A stretch of 64,000 nucleotides of DNA from Lachnospiraceae bacterium (GTDB taxonomy: Bacteria > Bacillota > Clostridia > Lachnospirales > Lachnospiraceae), in NCBI GenBank assembly GCA_024690825.1, contig JAILOK010000094.1, positions 1 to 64,000 on the forward strand, given 5' to 3'. Positions 26,015-34,249 of the stretch are shown piece after piece. Each line of letters opens with the position of its first letter. Position 1 is the first letter of the stretch. The position numbers and the translations under genes are program-made. The notes under the pieces are model-generated. The model was not told where the DNA came from. It ran no database searches and was given only the letters and a program-made list of their open reading frames with translations.

Positions 26015-27670
26015 TTACGGCTTTTCAACAGAGAAAGCTATCGGCACCGCATCGGCATATTCGTCAAAGAGCTTTGTAAGATACGAATCATCCTCGACGG
26101 CCTTTTCTTTTCCCTTTTCGTCAGTGTAGAAATATGTGGAATTTCCTTCGGTATCAAATTCCTCTCTGGCTTCTTCCGCCACGATCAGCTTTCCGTCTTT
26201 AACCGTGTTCTTTCTTACTAAGTGATGTCCGCCGATGTAAAGATATCCATCCTTCAGTGAAAGAGGATAAGCCGTTCCCTGTGAAAAAACCTGTCCCAGG
26301 TAAACGATCCTGTCATTGCCATAGATAAACAGTGATGAATCAATGGCGTTTTTTGTATCGTCTTCACCTGTATAGGTTCCGGTTGATGCGAAGAAAACAT
26401 CCGTATCTCCCACCTTCTCGTTGGCATATCCCATACCGGGCTTAAAATCACTGAGCATCTGGGTGAATGTATCGTATTTTGAAAGATCGACCTTTGAATA
26501 ATCAATGGGAATCACATCCGAAAACGGTGTGAAATCAAGTTTCAGGCACTGTTCAGCGGCTCGCTCGACCCACATGTTATAATCTTCCTCCGTGCACTCA
26601 TTCCACTTGTCTTCTTCATCACTTAAAGTATCAGCCTCAAACCACGGTTTTTCTTCATTTTCGTATCCGTCATACTTTACGCCGTACTGAAGGAAAAGCT
26701 CATTGGTTCCGGGAGTTATGGTATAAACCTTAAATCCGTTTTCCATTGCTCCGCCTGAAAAATAGTTTGCAACTCCTCCGAATTCCATGGCACGGTAGCT
26801 GTTCCTTGCCGTTCCGCTGACGACAAGTGTTGGCTGCCTGTCAACCATAGTGTAGATATCATATACCACACTGGGCTCATCACTGTCATCGATGATACCC
26901 ACAAGGAGCTCATCCACGCCGTCATTGGAAATATCCCTGTAAGCAAATCCCATTTCGTCATAGGCCTTTTCACCTTCCGACTTTGCAAGGGCATAAAACT
27001 CGGGACTTAAGCCAGCTTCTTCAAATTGGTTTGCATCCCATCCTTCATTAAAGGCAGTTACATACTGTGAAACTGTGTAGGGATACAGTTCTTCTCCCTT
27101 CATGCCTGCTCCGGGCATATATGTGGCTCCGTTATTCCCCTGAATGCCTGCAATGATATCATCTGCGGAATTGTAAAGCTTATCATAATCTTCAGGCATT
27201 TTTTCATTTGTTTCATAGTCCCACTGAACATCCGAAGGACCGCTTTTGCAGACATCATAAATCCCCCCGTCGGCAGCTGCCACCTCTCCGACTTTAGTGT
27301 ACATTCCGCCGGCTGTAATATCCTTATCAGCATTGGCAATGACAGAAAAGGCAAATCCGCCAAATCCCGCCTCGTTACTGGCCTTGTCATATACGCTGAT
27401 CTCGTTGCCGTCTATTCTTGCAAGGAACTTTCCCTTGAACTCATCAGGCATAGTCAATGTAATAAGATCGGTTGAAAGAACGGTATCTTCCAGATAATCT
27501 CCGTGATCCTGCTCCGGTTCCGCGTCAGTTTCCGAAGCCTCTGAAGTTTCAGGAGCCTCCTGCGCTGTCTCCTCCTGCTTGGCTGCAGTTTCCGGAACAT
27601 CCACCCGGGCTGTACATGCCGTAAGCGCGAACACAATTCCTGCCATTAACAAAATATCTCTCTTCTTCAT
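26015..27670 (-). CDS. Large secreted lipoprotein of unknown function
   Basis: 551 residues from the ATG at 27670 with a GAGGAG site. The N terminus is a lipoprotein signal (MKKRDILLMAGIVFALTAC), followed by a Glu/Thr/Ala-rich linker. The body includes a YRDISNDGVDELLVGIID stretch that resembles an EF-hand-like or FG-GAP-type calcium loop found in many clostridial surface lipoproteins, and late beta-rich segments (SLFIYGNDRIVYLGQVF). No catalytic motif is recognised. Its 3' neighbour is the Dabb gene on the same strand. Confidence 0.75.
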   Translation of the reverse strand: MKKRDILLMAGIVFALTACTARVDVPETAAKQEETAQEAPETSEASETDAEPEQDHGDYLEDTVLSTDLITLTMPDEFKGKFLARIDGNEISVYDKASNEAGFGGFAFSVIANADKDITAGGMYTKVGEVAAADGGIYDVCKSGPSDVQWDYETNEKMPEDYDKLYNSADDIIAGIQGNNGATYMPGAGMKGEELYPYTVSQYVTAFNEGWDANQFEEAGLSPEFYALAKSEGEKAYDEMGFAYRDISNDGVDELLVGIIDDSDEPSVVYDIYTMVDRQPTLVVSGTARNSYRAMEFGGVANYFSGGAMENGFKVYTITPGTNELFLQYGVKYDGYENEEKPWFEADTLSDEEDKWNECTEEDYNMWVERAAEQCLKLDFTPFSDVIPIDYSKVDLSKYDTFTQMLSDFKPGMGYANEKVGDTDVFFASTGTYTGEDDTKNAIDSSLFIYGNDRIVYLGQVFSQGTAYPLSLKDGYLYIGGHHLVRKNTVKDGKLIVAEEAREEFDTEGNSTYFYTDEKGKEKAVEDDSYLTKLFDEYADAVPIAFSVEKP

Positions 27671-27792
27671 GCTGTTTCTCCTCTCTTTAAGCAATCCATC
27701 ATATTATAGATCAAAAAACTCTTCCGTACAAACAACCCTGAAAAGATCTAAAGCAATCTCCTGATATCAATTTTTGTTCCGCCCCGCATCCC

Positions 27793-27821
27793 TTGAATAA
27801 TAGTGTTTATCGGTGTATATT
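27793..27821 (+). promoter_or_regulatory. argG promoter with ARG-box-like motif
   Basis: TTGAAT at 27793-27798 and TATATT at 27816-27821 with a 17-bp spacer. The stretch TTGAATAATAGTGTTTAT mirrors the argC promoter in both sequence and position, fitting ArgR control. Confidence 0.6.
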
Positions 27822-27859
27822 ATTTCCAGCAAATTTTTCTAATAATAAGGAGTCAAACC

Positions 27860-29278
27860 ATGGCAAAGAAAGAAAAAGTGATCCTCGCCTATTCAGGCGG
27901 ACTTGATACCACGGTCATCATTCCGTGGCTGAAAGAAAACTACAATTATGAAGTCATCTGCGTATGCATAGACTGCGGACAGGGAAACGAGCTGGACGGA
28001 CTTGATGAGCGGGCAAAGCTTTCCGGAGCATCAAAGCTTTACATCGAAGATGTGACCGATGAGTTCTGTGAAGAATATGTTCTTCCCTGCGTTCAGGCAC
28101 ACGCCGTTTATGAAAACAAATATCTTTTAGGAACATCGATGGCGCGCCCCGTCATCGCAAAAAGACTTGTTGAGATAGCAAGGAAGGAAGGCGCCACCGC
28201 CATCTGCCACGGCGCCACAGGCAAGGGAAATGATCAGATCAGATTTGAGCTCGGCATCAAAGCCCTGGCTCCCGATCTTCACATCATCGCCGCATGGCGC
28301 GATCCCAAATGGACACTTGATTCACGCGAGGCCGAGATCGCCTATGCCAGAAAGCACGGGATCCATCTTCCCTTCTCTGCTTCAAATTCATACAGCCGCG
28401 ACCGCAACCTCTGGCATATAAGCCATGAGGGACTTGAGCTTGAAGATCCCGCAGCGGAACCCAACTACAATAAGCTCCTGGTCCTTGGCGTATCACCCGA
28501 AAAAGCTCCCGCAAAGGGCGAATATGTGACCATGGATTTTGAAAAGGGTGTACCCGTCAGCGTAAACGGCACGAAGATGAAGCTGGCTGATATAATAAAA
28601 ACCCTCAACGTCCTCGGCGGCAAGCACGGTATCGGAATCGTGGATATCGTTGAGAACAGGGTCGTAGGCATGAAGAGCCGCGGCGTATACGAGACCCCCG
28701 GCGGCACGATCCTTTACGCGGCACACGAACAGCTTGAAGAACTGATCCTCGACCGCGAGACTCTCCGTATCAAGAAAAAGATCGGCGAGGAGCTTGCGCA
28801 GACCGTATATGAAGGCAAATGGTTCACTCCTCTTCGCGAGGCACTCTGCGCCTTCATCACATCAACCCAGGAGTATGTGACGGGAACCGTGAAGTTCAAG
28901 CTCTACAAGGGCAATATAATAAAAGCCGGCGAGACTTCTCCCTATTCTCTCTACAACGAGAGCATCGCAAGCTTCACCACCGGTGACATGTACGACCATC
29001 ATGATGCCGAAGGTTTCATAACACTCTTCGGTCTTTCAACAAAGGTACGCGCCATGAAGATGGCTGAAGCTTCAAAGAAGGGCACCGCAGCAAAGGCAGC
29101 GCCTGTTAAGAGTAAAGCGCCTGCAAAGAAGGCCGCTGCAAAAAAAGCGGCTCCCGCAAAAAAGGCTGCGGCCAAAAAAGCCGCACCTGCAAAAAAGGCA
29201 GCTCCCGCAAAGAAGCCGGCAGCAAAGAAGGCAGCTCCCAAAAAGAACACCGCAAGGAATACGCGCAAGAAAAAATAA
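27860..29278 (+). CDS. argG: Argininosuccinate synthase ArgG with Lys/Ala-rich C-terminal tail
   Basis: 472 residues from the ATG at 27860 with an AAGGAG site. The core (about 1-400) is a normal type I ArgG: LAYSGGLDTTV (PPi loop), GATGKGNDQIRFE, and the C-terminal GDMYDHHDAEGFI. It ligates citrulline and aspartate using ATP. The family usually ends near 400 residues; here about 75 extra residues consist almost only of Ala, Lys and Pro in repeated AAKKAAPAKK-like units, as in histone H1-like proteins. The codons vary, so the tail is not a recent DNA expansion. The tail may bind nucleic acid or acidic partners. Confidence 0.95.
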   Translation: MAKKEKVILAYSGGLDTTVIIPWLKENYNYEVICVCIDCGQGNELDGLDERAKLSGASKLYIEDVTDEFCEEYVLPCVQAHAVYENKYLLGTSMARPVIAKRLVEIARKEGATAICHGATGKGNDQIRFELGIKALAPDLHIIAAWRDPKWTLDSREAEIAYARKHGIHLPFSASNSYSRDRNLWHISHEGLELEDPAAEPNYNKLLVLGVSPEKAPAKGEYVTMDFEKGVPVSVNGTKMKLADIIKTLNVLGGKHGIGIVDIVENRVVGMKSRGVYETPGGTILYAAHEQLEELILDRETLRIKKKIGEELAQTVYEGKWFTPLREALCAFITSTQEYVTGTVKFKLYKGNIIKAGETSPYSLYNESIASFTTGDMYDHHDAEGFITLFGLSTKVRAMKMAEASKKGTAAKAAPVKSKAPAKKAAAKKAAPAKKAAAKKAAPAKKAAPAKKPAAKKAAPKKNTARNTRKKK

Positions 29279-29998
29279 ATGTCAATTTTCATAGCAATAC
29301 TTGACGATAATCCCGCTGACAGAAAGCAGTCCGAACGGCTGCTTTCCCGTGAGCGGGATGTCCGTGTCAAACAGAACGAGGTCATCTATTTCGACACCTA
29401 CGGAAGCAGGGATGCGATCCTTTCCTGCGCTGCGAAATATGACCTTTTTTTGATCGATATTTCCAATTCAACGCCTGACGGATTCATGACCGCCGTACAC
29501 CTCATAAATAACGGCGCCGCAGGCCGGATGGTGCTTGCTTCATCAAAGATCGACTATAAGGCAAAATACGGAAGATACGAAGATTTCATCTTCATAGATA
29601 AACCGCTGCTTCAGAAACACTTCACCGAGCTTGTGGACATCGCAAAGGAGCATAAGGAAAAACAGGTTCCGCGTCTTGAGTTTCGCGGCGAAAAAGACAC
29701 CATCTATGTGACAAAAGACGAGATCATATATCTCAAAGAAGAAGGACATATGACAGCCATATTTCTGACAAAAAACAGGACCTTCAATATGGCCGGCGGC
29801 ATACGCAGGGTTTCCTTCGAACTTTCCACGGAAGAATTCATCCAAACCGATGACAAAACCGTAATAAACATGGCCCGCGCCGCATCCCTTGAAAAAAATG
29901 CCTTCAGGATGTCAAACGGGGCCATGATCAGATTCAATATATTCAACAGATCGAGAATTACAAAAGCCTGGGAAAAATACTCAGCTTCGAAAGAATAG
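29279..29998 (+). CDS. LytTR-type response regulator
   Basis: 239 residues. Residues 1-120 form a receiver domain (acidic pair in AILDDNPAD, phospho-acceptor Asp in LFLIDIS, Lys in FIDKPLL). The C-terminal 110 residues have the LytTR pattern DEIIYLKEEGHMTAIFL and RVSFELSTEEFIQTDDKTVINM. No histidine kinase is adjacent. The ATG follows the argG TAA with no gap and without a clear ribosome site, so it probably depends on coupling to argG translation. Confidence 0.88.
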   Translation: MSIFIAILDDNPADRKQSERLLSRERDVRVKQNEVIYFDTYGSRDAILSCAAKYDLFLIDISNSTPDGFMTAVHLINNGAAGRMVLASSKIDYKAKYGRYEDFIFIDKPLLQKHFTELVDIAKEHKEKQVPRLEFRGEKDTIYVTKDEIIYLKEEGHMTAIFLTKNRTFNMAGGIRRVSFELSTEEFIQTDDKTVINMARAASLEKNAFRMSNGAMIRFNIFNRSRITKAWEKYSASKE

Positions 29999-29999
29999 T

Positions 30000-31325
30000 T
30001 CAGACGACATTTTCTAAGGGATCTTCACTTAGAACGTTGGTATAGTACTCTTCAAGTTCAGGCCTTGCTGCTTCATAATAAGCTTTCAGGTCGGGATCAA
30101 ACTGTGTTCCCATACCTTCCAGGATTATCTGATCTGCGCGTTCAAAAGAATAGCTCTCCTTGTAAACACGCTTGCTTACCAATGCATCATACACATCAGC
30201 GATAGCCATGATACGGGCTTCTAACGGTATTTCTTCTCCCTTCAGTCCTTCAGGGTAACCCGATCCGTCCATACGCTCATGGTGGTAATGAGCGATGTTT
30301 TCCGCAATTCTTCGAAAATCAGCGTCATCTGTATCTTTCAGGATCTCACGAACAACACGGGCTCCTTCCGCTGCATGGGCCTTCATTTTTTCGAATTCCT
30401 CAGGCGTAAAACGTCCCGGTTTGCGAAGGATCTCATCATCAACCGCAATCTTTCCAAGGTCATGCATCGGTGCGGCTTTGATAAGATCATTGCAGAAATC
30501 GTCGGATAACTGAAGAGTATTTCCCGATCTGATCGAGTCTGTAAGGATCCGTACAACTTCGCTTGTTCTTCGGATATGTCCGCCCGTAGAATTATCACGG
30601 TTTTCAACCATGGTTGCCATCCCAATGATAAACCGGTCATTCAGGGTAACGATCCGTCTTGTTTTTTCCTCTACTTCCTTTTTAAGAGCGTCATTGAATT
30701 TTGTCTGAATGTCTGCCAGCTTTTCTGCAGAATCCGTATACAGATATCTTTCGAACCGTCCATTGTTGATAAATCGTGAGGAAATAATCCCGGTAAAACA
30801 GAAAACTATCAATGTACGAAGTTCCCATTGATAAACAGTGTTTTCAAAATATATCTGACCAAAGATCATGTATGTAATGACCATGATCGTCTCTAAAATA
30901 ATGGAAGCTATCATCGGTTCAATGAATAACATAGGCACCAGGACGGCCAGAACATACCCAAAGAAGAGCTTTGTTGGATCAGACTGAAAAACTATCAGAA
31001 CGGCGACGCCCACTTCCAGGAAACACAACTCCATAATATACTTGACCGGCGCTACGATGACAGGATATTTTTTTGCGGGAACCGCGGAGCAGACCAGTGA
31101 AAATGCGCATATAAAAAGAGCGTATGGGAATATTTTCATAAGAGCACTGTACTGATCAGGTCCGTATACGATAAACGCTACAGCCCAGAACAATAATGTA
31201 ACGATCGAATGGGAGATGTTATTCTTCCTGTTTGCCTCGTTAACAGCACTTTTGATGCTGATATATTCCTCACGCGTAAGACCGCCGTAAAGCAGGTCTT
31301 TTTTTATTACATTCAATAATTGCAT
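30000..31325 (-). CDS. Membrane-bound HD-GYP domain protein (likely c-di-GMP phosphodiesterase)
   Basis: 441 residues. The N-terminal half (about 35-190) has six hydrophobic helices. The C-terminal half is HD-GYP: MHDLGKIAVDDEILRKPGRFT, HAAEGARVV, HYHHERMDGSGYPEGLKGEEIPLEARIMAIADVYDAL. The HD pair and GYP are intact, so c-di-GMP hydrolysis is expected. The stop lies 1 bp from the LytTR gene stop on the other strand. Confidence 0.92.
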   Translation of the reverse strand: MQLLNVIKKDLLYGGLTREEYISIKSAVNEANRKNNISHSIVTLLFWAVAFIVYGPDQYSALMKIFPYALFICAFSLVCSAVPAKKYPVIVAPVKYIMELCFLEVGVAVLIVFQSDPTKLFFGYVLAVLVPMLFIEPMIASIILETIMVITYMIFGQIYFENTVYQWELRTLIVFCFTGIISSRFINNGRFERYLYTDSAEKLADIQTKFNDALKKEVEEKTRRIVTLNDRFIIGMATMVENRDNSTGGHIRRTSEVVRILTDSIRSGNTLQLSDDFCNDLIKAAPMHDLGKIAVDDEILRKPGRFTPEEFEKMKAHAAEGARVVREILKDTDDADFRRIAENIAHYHHERMDGSGYPEGLKGEEIPLEARIMAIADVYDALVSKRVYKESYSFERADQIILEGMGTQFDPDLKAYYEAARPELEEYYTNVLSEDPLENVV

Positions 31326-31351
31326 AAAAACAGCCTCTCAAAAAACACTTC

Positions 31352-31504
31352 TTATTTTTCGTTTATATCCTTCCGCAGCAGATACCGGAAACCCTGTATG
31401 ATATCATTGTCTGACAGACGACGGAGCTTGGGGTCTTCCTTCTCTTGTTTTACCTGTATTGGCTGCAGGGAAGTATTCCTTTTCCCGTTTTTATCATCCT
31501 TCAT
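31352..31504 (-). CDS. Possible small basic protein upstream of the HD-GYP gene
   Basis: 50 residues from the ATG at 31504, rich in Lys and Arg, with a segment LSDNDIIQGFRYLL. Only a weak ribosome site is visible. An upstream ATG at 31543 lies inside a terminator loop and is unlikely. Spacing to the HD-GYP gene (about 26 bp) would allow co-transcription. No family is recognised. Confidence 0.3.
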   Translation of the reverse strand: MKDDKNGKRNTSLQPIQVKQEKEDPKLRRLSDNDIIQGFRYLLRKDINEK

Positions 31505-31523
31505 AATGTATACTATACCTATA

Positions 31524-31563
31524 TAAAAATCCACCCCCGACATCTTAAGCCTGTCGAGGGCGG
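31524..31563 (-). terminator. Intrinsic terminator after the S1-domain gene
   Basis: Arms at 31531-31542 and 31552-31563 pair over 12 bp, with two G-T wobbles in the RNA, and are followed on the minus strand by ATTTTTATAT. It lies 15 bp past the S1 gene stop. Confidence 0.75.
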
Positions 31564-31577
31564 ACGGATAATCCTTA

Positions 31578-32300
31578 TCAAAGTTTGATATTCTTCAGCA
31601 GTCCCGCCATGCTGGTGGTGAGCTCCTCGCTCTTCGGCAGTTCGATCTTTTCGGTTTCCGCCTCTTCCGGATTTTCGAGCAGATCCTTGATCGAAAGAGA
31701 GATCTTTCCGTCCTTCATCTCAACGATCTTTGCGGTGACCTCCTCGCCTTCCTTTAATTTCACACCAGGATGTTTGATCCTCTCATTGCATATCCTTGAG
31801 ATATGAACAAGTCCCGAGATACCGTTTCCGAGATCGACGAAGGCGCCGTAGGGCATGAGGCTTTCAACCTTTCCTGTCACGATATCTCCGACATGGAAGC
31901 TGTTCCTCTTCTCTTCAAGTTCCTTTTCAGCCTGCTCCTTTAAGATCACCTTTGCCGAAAGCACAAGCTTCTTTCTGTTCGGATCAACGGTGATGACCCT
32001 GACTTTGAGTGTCTTTCCGAGGTATTCGTCAAGGTTTTCGACAAAATCAAGCGAGATCTGCGAAGCCGGGATGAATGCGCGGATCTCCTCAACATAGGCT
32101 ATGAGTCCTCCGTTTACCATGCCGCCGACCTTTACTTCGAAATCTTCGCCCGAATCCTTCATCTCCTTGACATGCTGCCATGCGGCGGCATTTACGGCTT
32201 CTTCTTCGCCTTCCACCTTGCCTGACATCACATCGCCGTTTTCAAGCCTCTCCATAGATTCGTCAAGTTCCTTTTTGAAATCATCCATTGTTTCTGCCAT
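31578..32300 (-). CDS. S1 RNA-binding domain protein
   Basis: 240 residues. It contains two clear S1 motifs (about 55-118 with EVKVGGMVNGGLIAYVEEIRAFIPASQISLDFVENLDEYLGKTLKVRVI, and 138-205 with GDIVTGKVESLMPYGAFVDLGNGISGLVHISRI) after a short remnant of a third (ENGDVMSGKV). This is the small S1-like protein of clostridia, shorter than full RpsA. It likely binds mRNA or ribosomes. Confidence 0.88.
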   Translation of the reverse strand: MAETMDDFKKELDESMERLENGDVMSGKVEGEEEAVNAAAWQHVKEMKDSGEDFEVKVGGMVNGGLIAYVEEIRAFIPASQISLDFVENLDEYLGKTLKVRVITVDPNRKKLVLSAKVILKEQAEKELEEKRNSFHVGDIVTGKVESLMPYGAFVDLGNGISGLVHISRICNERIKHPGVKLKEGEEVTAKIVEMKDGKISLSIKDLLENPEEAETEKIELPKSEELTTSMAGLLKNIKL

Positions 32301-32365
32301 TTTTACTCTCCTTCTTTATCATTAAGATCCTCGGGTTTTCACTGCCTTGACCCGGAGATTTTTTA

Positions 32366-33967
32366 TTACTGTACCGCGGCTCCTATCCCTGCAAGCGGAT
32401 CGACCGCAGGCTGCGCAGCCTGTCCGCCGTTTGTCAGATCCAACCCCGGCAGCACCTGGTCTGTCGTGGTCTGAGCAGGCTGTTCGTTATTCTGGCTGTT
32501 ATTGTTTCCCGCATTCTGGTCGGCGTTTTCATTTTCTGCGCCGTTACGCAGATAACCCCTCGCGCTGTCAAGAAATTCCGAATCGGGAAAATTGTTTACA
32601 AGTGCGGAAAACAATTCGGTCGCCTTGTCCGAATCACCTATATTCCTGTAGGAAGATGCCAGATAATAAAGGACTTTGTCGTTTGTCGGATCTACATTGA
32701 AGGAATTCTGCAGATTGGTGATGGCCTCGTTATAATTCTCGCCCTCATAGGCCTGCATGCCCTTGCTCGTATATTCCTCTGCCGCCTTCTTTGATACATC
32801 CGAATTAAGATAGGCATACAGAGCCTTGAACGCATCGGAATAAACGATCTCACTGTCTTCTTCCTCCGTATCGCCCGAAGTCAGACCCGAAAGGATCCCG
32901 GATGTTGCGATCACATCATCCGGATGCTCGATATAATTAAGAGCGGCCTTTGCAAGGATATCATATCTTTCGACTACGCTCCCTCCGCCCGAAAGCGTCT
33001 CTATCCTGTCGTTTAAGTCTCTGTTTTCCTGAGTGAGCGCGCTGACTCTTTTATTAAGTTCATCTATATCTGCACTTTTTTCGGTCAGTTCGTTGCTCAC
33101 CTGAACCATCTCGTCGCTGTTTTCGGCAGCCGAGGATCTGATGCGGGCAGGCAGGACCAGAAACCACATCAAAGCGATCCCGACCGCAAGACCTATCAGG
33201 ATATTAAGAAAGGTGGAGGATCCGCCGCGTTCCGGGGTATTTAGGGGCTGGATGATCGTCTCGTTTCCGCTCTGGTAGACTATGGAATCGTTTGCCGCCC
33301 TTGCGTGTGACGATCCGCGTGATCCGTGGGGAAGCGCATTTCCGTCCCTTTCTTCAAGGGCTGCTTCCGCCTCCCGCAGGTAGGATAATAAGAGCGTATT
33401 GTTCTTGTCTATCTTCCTGCCGTTCTCAAGTGTTTTTCTTGCACGCCCGAATTCTCCCGTGCGAATATACAGAAGTCCCAAAAGCTGATAGGCAACTATC
33501 AGATTGGAATTCATCTGCAGTACTTTTTTTAACTGGATTATGGCCAGATCATAGCTTTCCTGATGACAGTAGGAAAGTGCCTGATTATACTTCTTTAATG
33601 ACTGGTTGATACCGGTCAGACGGGTGGGATTTGACTGGATCTCTTCAATAAAATCATCCGCCACGTTTCTCTCGGGCTTGATGTTCTTGCTGATGACCCA
33701 CTCGGAAAGGGCAGCCACTGCCTCTCCCATTTCAAAATAGACAAGCCCGAGGAGATTTCTGGCATCGATATTGTTTCTGTTGCATTTCAAGCTCTGACGC
33801 AAAGATTCAACCGCGCCCGAAAGATCCCTTACCTGCGCTTTTTTGAGCCCGTCGTTGTAATACATGTTCGACAGGCGCATTATCCTTCTGTAGATTCGTA
33901 TGTCGGTGCCGCAGTTTGTACAAAAATCGTTTCCTGACAGTACGGCGCCGCAGTTAAAACACCTCAT
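32366..33967 (-). CDS. Membrane-anchored zinc-ribbon and TPR protein
   Basis: 533 residues. A zinc ribbon lies at 1-22 (CFNCG and CTNCG); TPR units span about 30-210; a single TM helix is near 250-270 (FLNILIGLAVGIALMWFLVL). A short coiled coil follows (about 285-325), then more TPR units (400-475) and an Asn/Gln/Ala-rich tail. The first TPR set and zinc ribbon should be cytoplasmic and the second set outside. It probably scaffolds an envelope or cell-division complex. It starts 13 bp after a small ORF that follows fapA. Confidence 0.8.
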   Translation of the reverse strand: MRCFNCGAVLSGNDFCTNCGTDIRIYRRIMRLSNMYYNDGLKKAQVRDLSGAVESLRQSLKCNRNNIDARNLLGLVYFEMGEAVAALSEWVISKNIKPERNVADDFIEEIQSNPTRLTGINQSLKKYNQALSYCHQESYDLAIIQLKKVLQMNSNLIVAYQLLGLLYIRTGEFGRARKTLENGRKIDKNNTLLLSYLREAEAALEERDGNALPHGSRGSSHARAANDSIVYQSGNETIIQPLNTPERGGSSTFLNILIGLAVGIALMWFLVLPARIRSSAAENSDEMVQVSNELTEKSADIDELNKRVSALTQENRDLNDRIETLSGGGSVVERYDILAKAALNYIEHPDDVIATSGILSGLTSGDTEEEDSEIVYSDAFKALYAYLNSDVSKKAAEEYTSKGMQAYEGENYNEAITNLQNSFNVDPTNDKVLYYLASSYRNIGDSDKATELFSALVNNFPDSEFLDSARGYLRNGAENENADQNAGNNNSQNNEQPAQTTTDQVLPGLDLTNGGQAAQPAVDPLAGIGAAVQ

Positions 33968-33980
33968 ATGGCCGCCTTAT

Positions 33981-34127
33981 TCACTCCTCATAGATTCGGC
34001 TCGCCTCCGCAAGCTGTATCATAAGATCCACGACATCTATGACATCGGTGTTGTGTATGTATGTTTCAGCATCCTCAACCTCAAGTGAGGGATGGAATTT
34101 TTTCAGTTCTTCCTCGAAATCTATCAT
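33981..34127 (-). CDS. 48-residue acidic protein of unknown function
   Basis: ATG at 34127 with a GAGGA site 8 bp upstream; stop at 33981-33983. The product starts MIDFEEELKKFHPSLEVED and continues through a TDVIDVVDLMIQLAEAS helix. It is strongly acidic and helical. It sits between fapA and the TPR gene on the same strand, and its 3' end supplies the region just before the TPR start. No family is recognised; the ribosome site and codon pattern support a real gene. Confidence 0.6.
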   Translation of the reverse strand: MIDFEEELKKFHPSLEVEDAETYIHNTDVIDVVDLMIQLAEASRIYEE

Positions 34128-34210
34128 AGTTATAATCCTCTGACAAAATTTTATGATATCTTATATAGTCGATTTTATCAAGAAAGCATTGAAGATCAGT
34201 TTGGGCCATT

Positions 34211-34249
34211 GTCCTAAGGCATCCACCGCTACGCGGTCCCCCTTAGGAC
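34211..34249. terminator. Long hairpin at the 3' end of fapA
   Basis: GTCCTAAGG (34211-34219) pairs with CCTTAGGAC (34241-34249), with an inner CCGC/GCGG stem. The outer arm reaches the fapA stop codon. There is no T-run on the minus strand, so it may act as a 3' end stabiliser rather than a strong intrinsic terminator. Confidence 0.4.

Noticed and set aside
31505-31543. Start codon at 31543 for the small ORF before the HD-GYP gene
   Set aside because: It lies in the loop of the S1-gene terminator and has no ribosome site.
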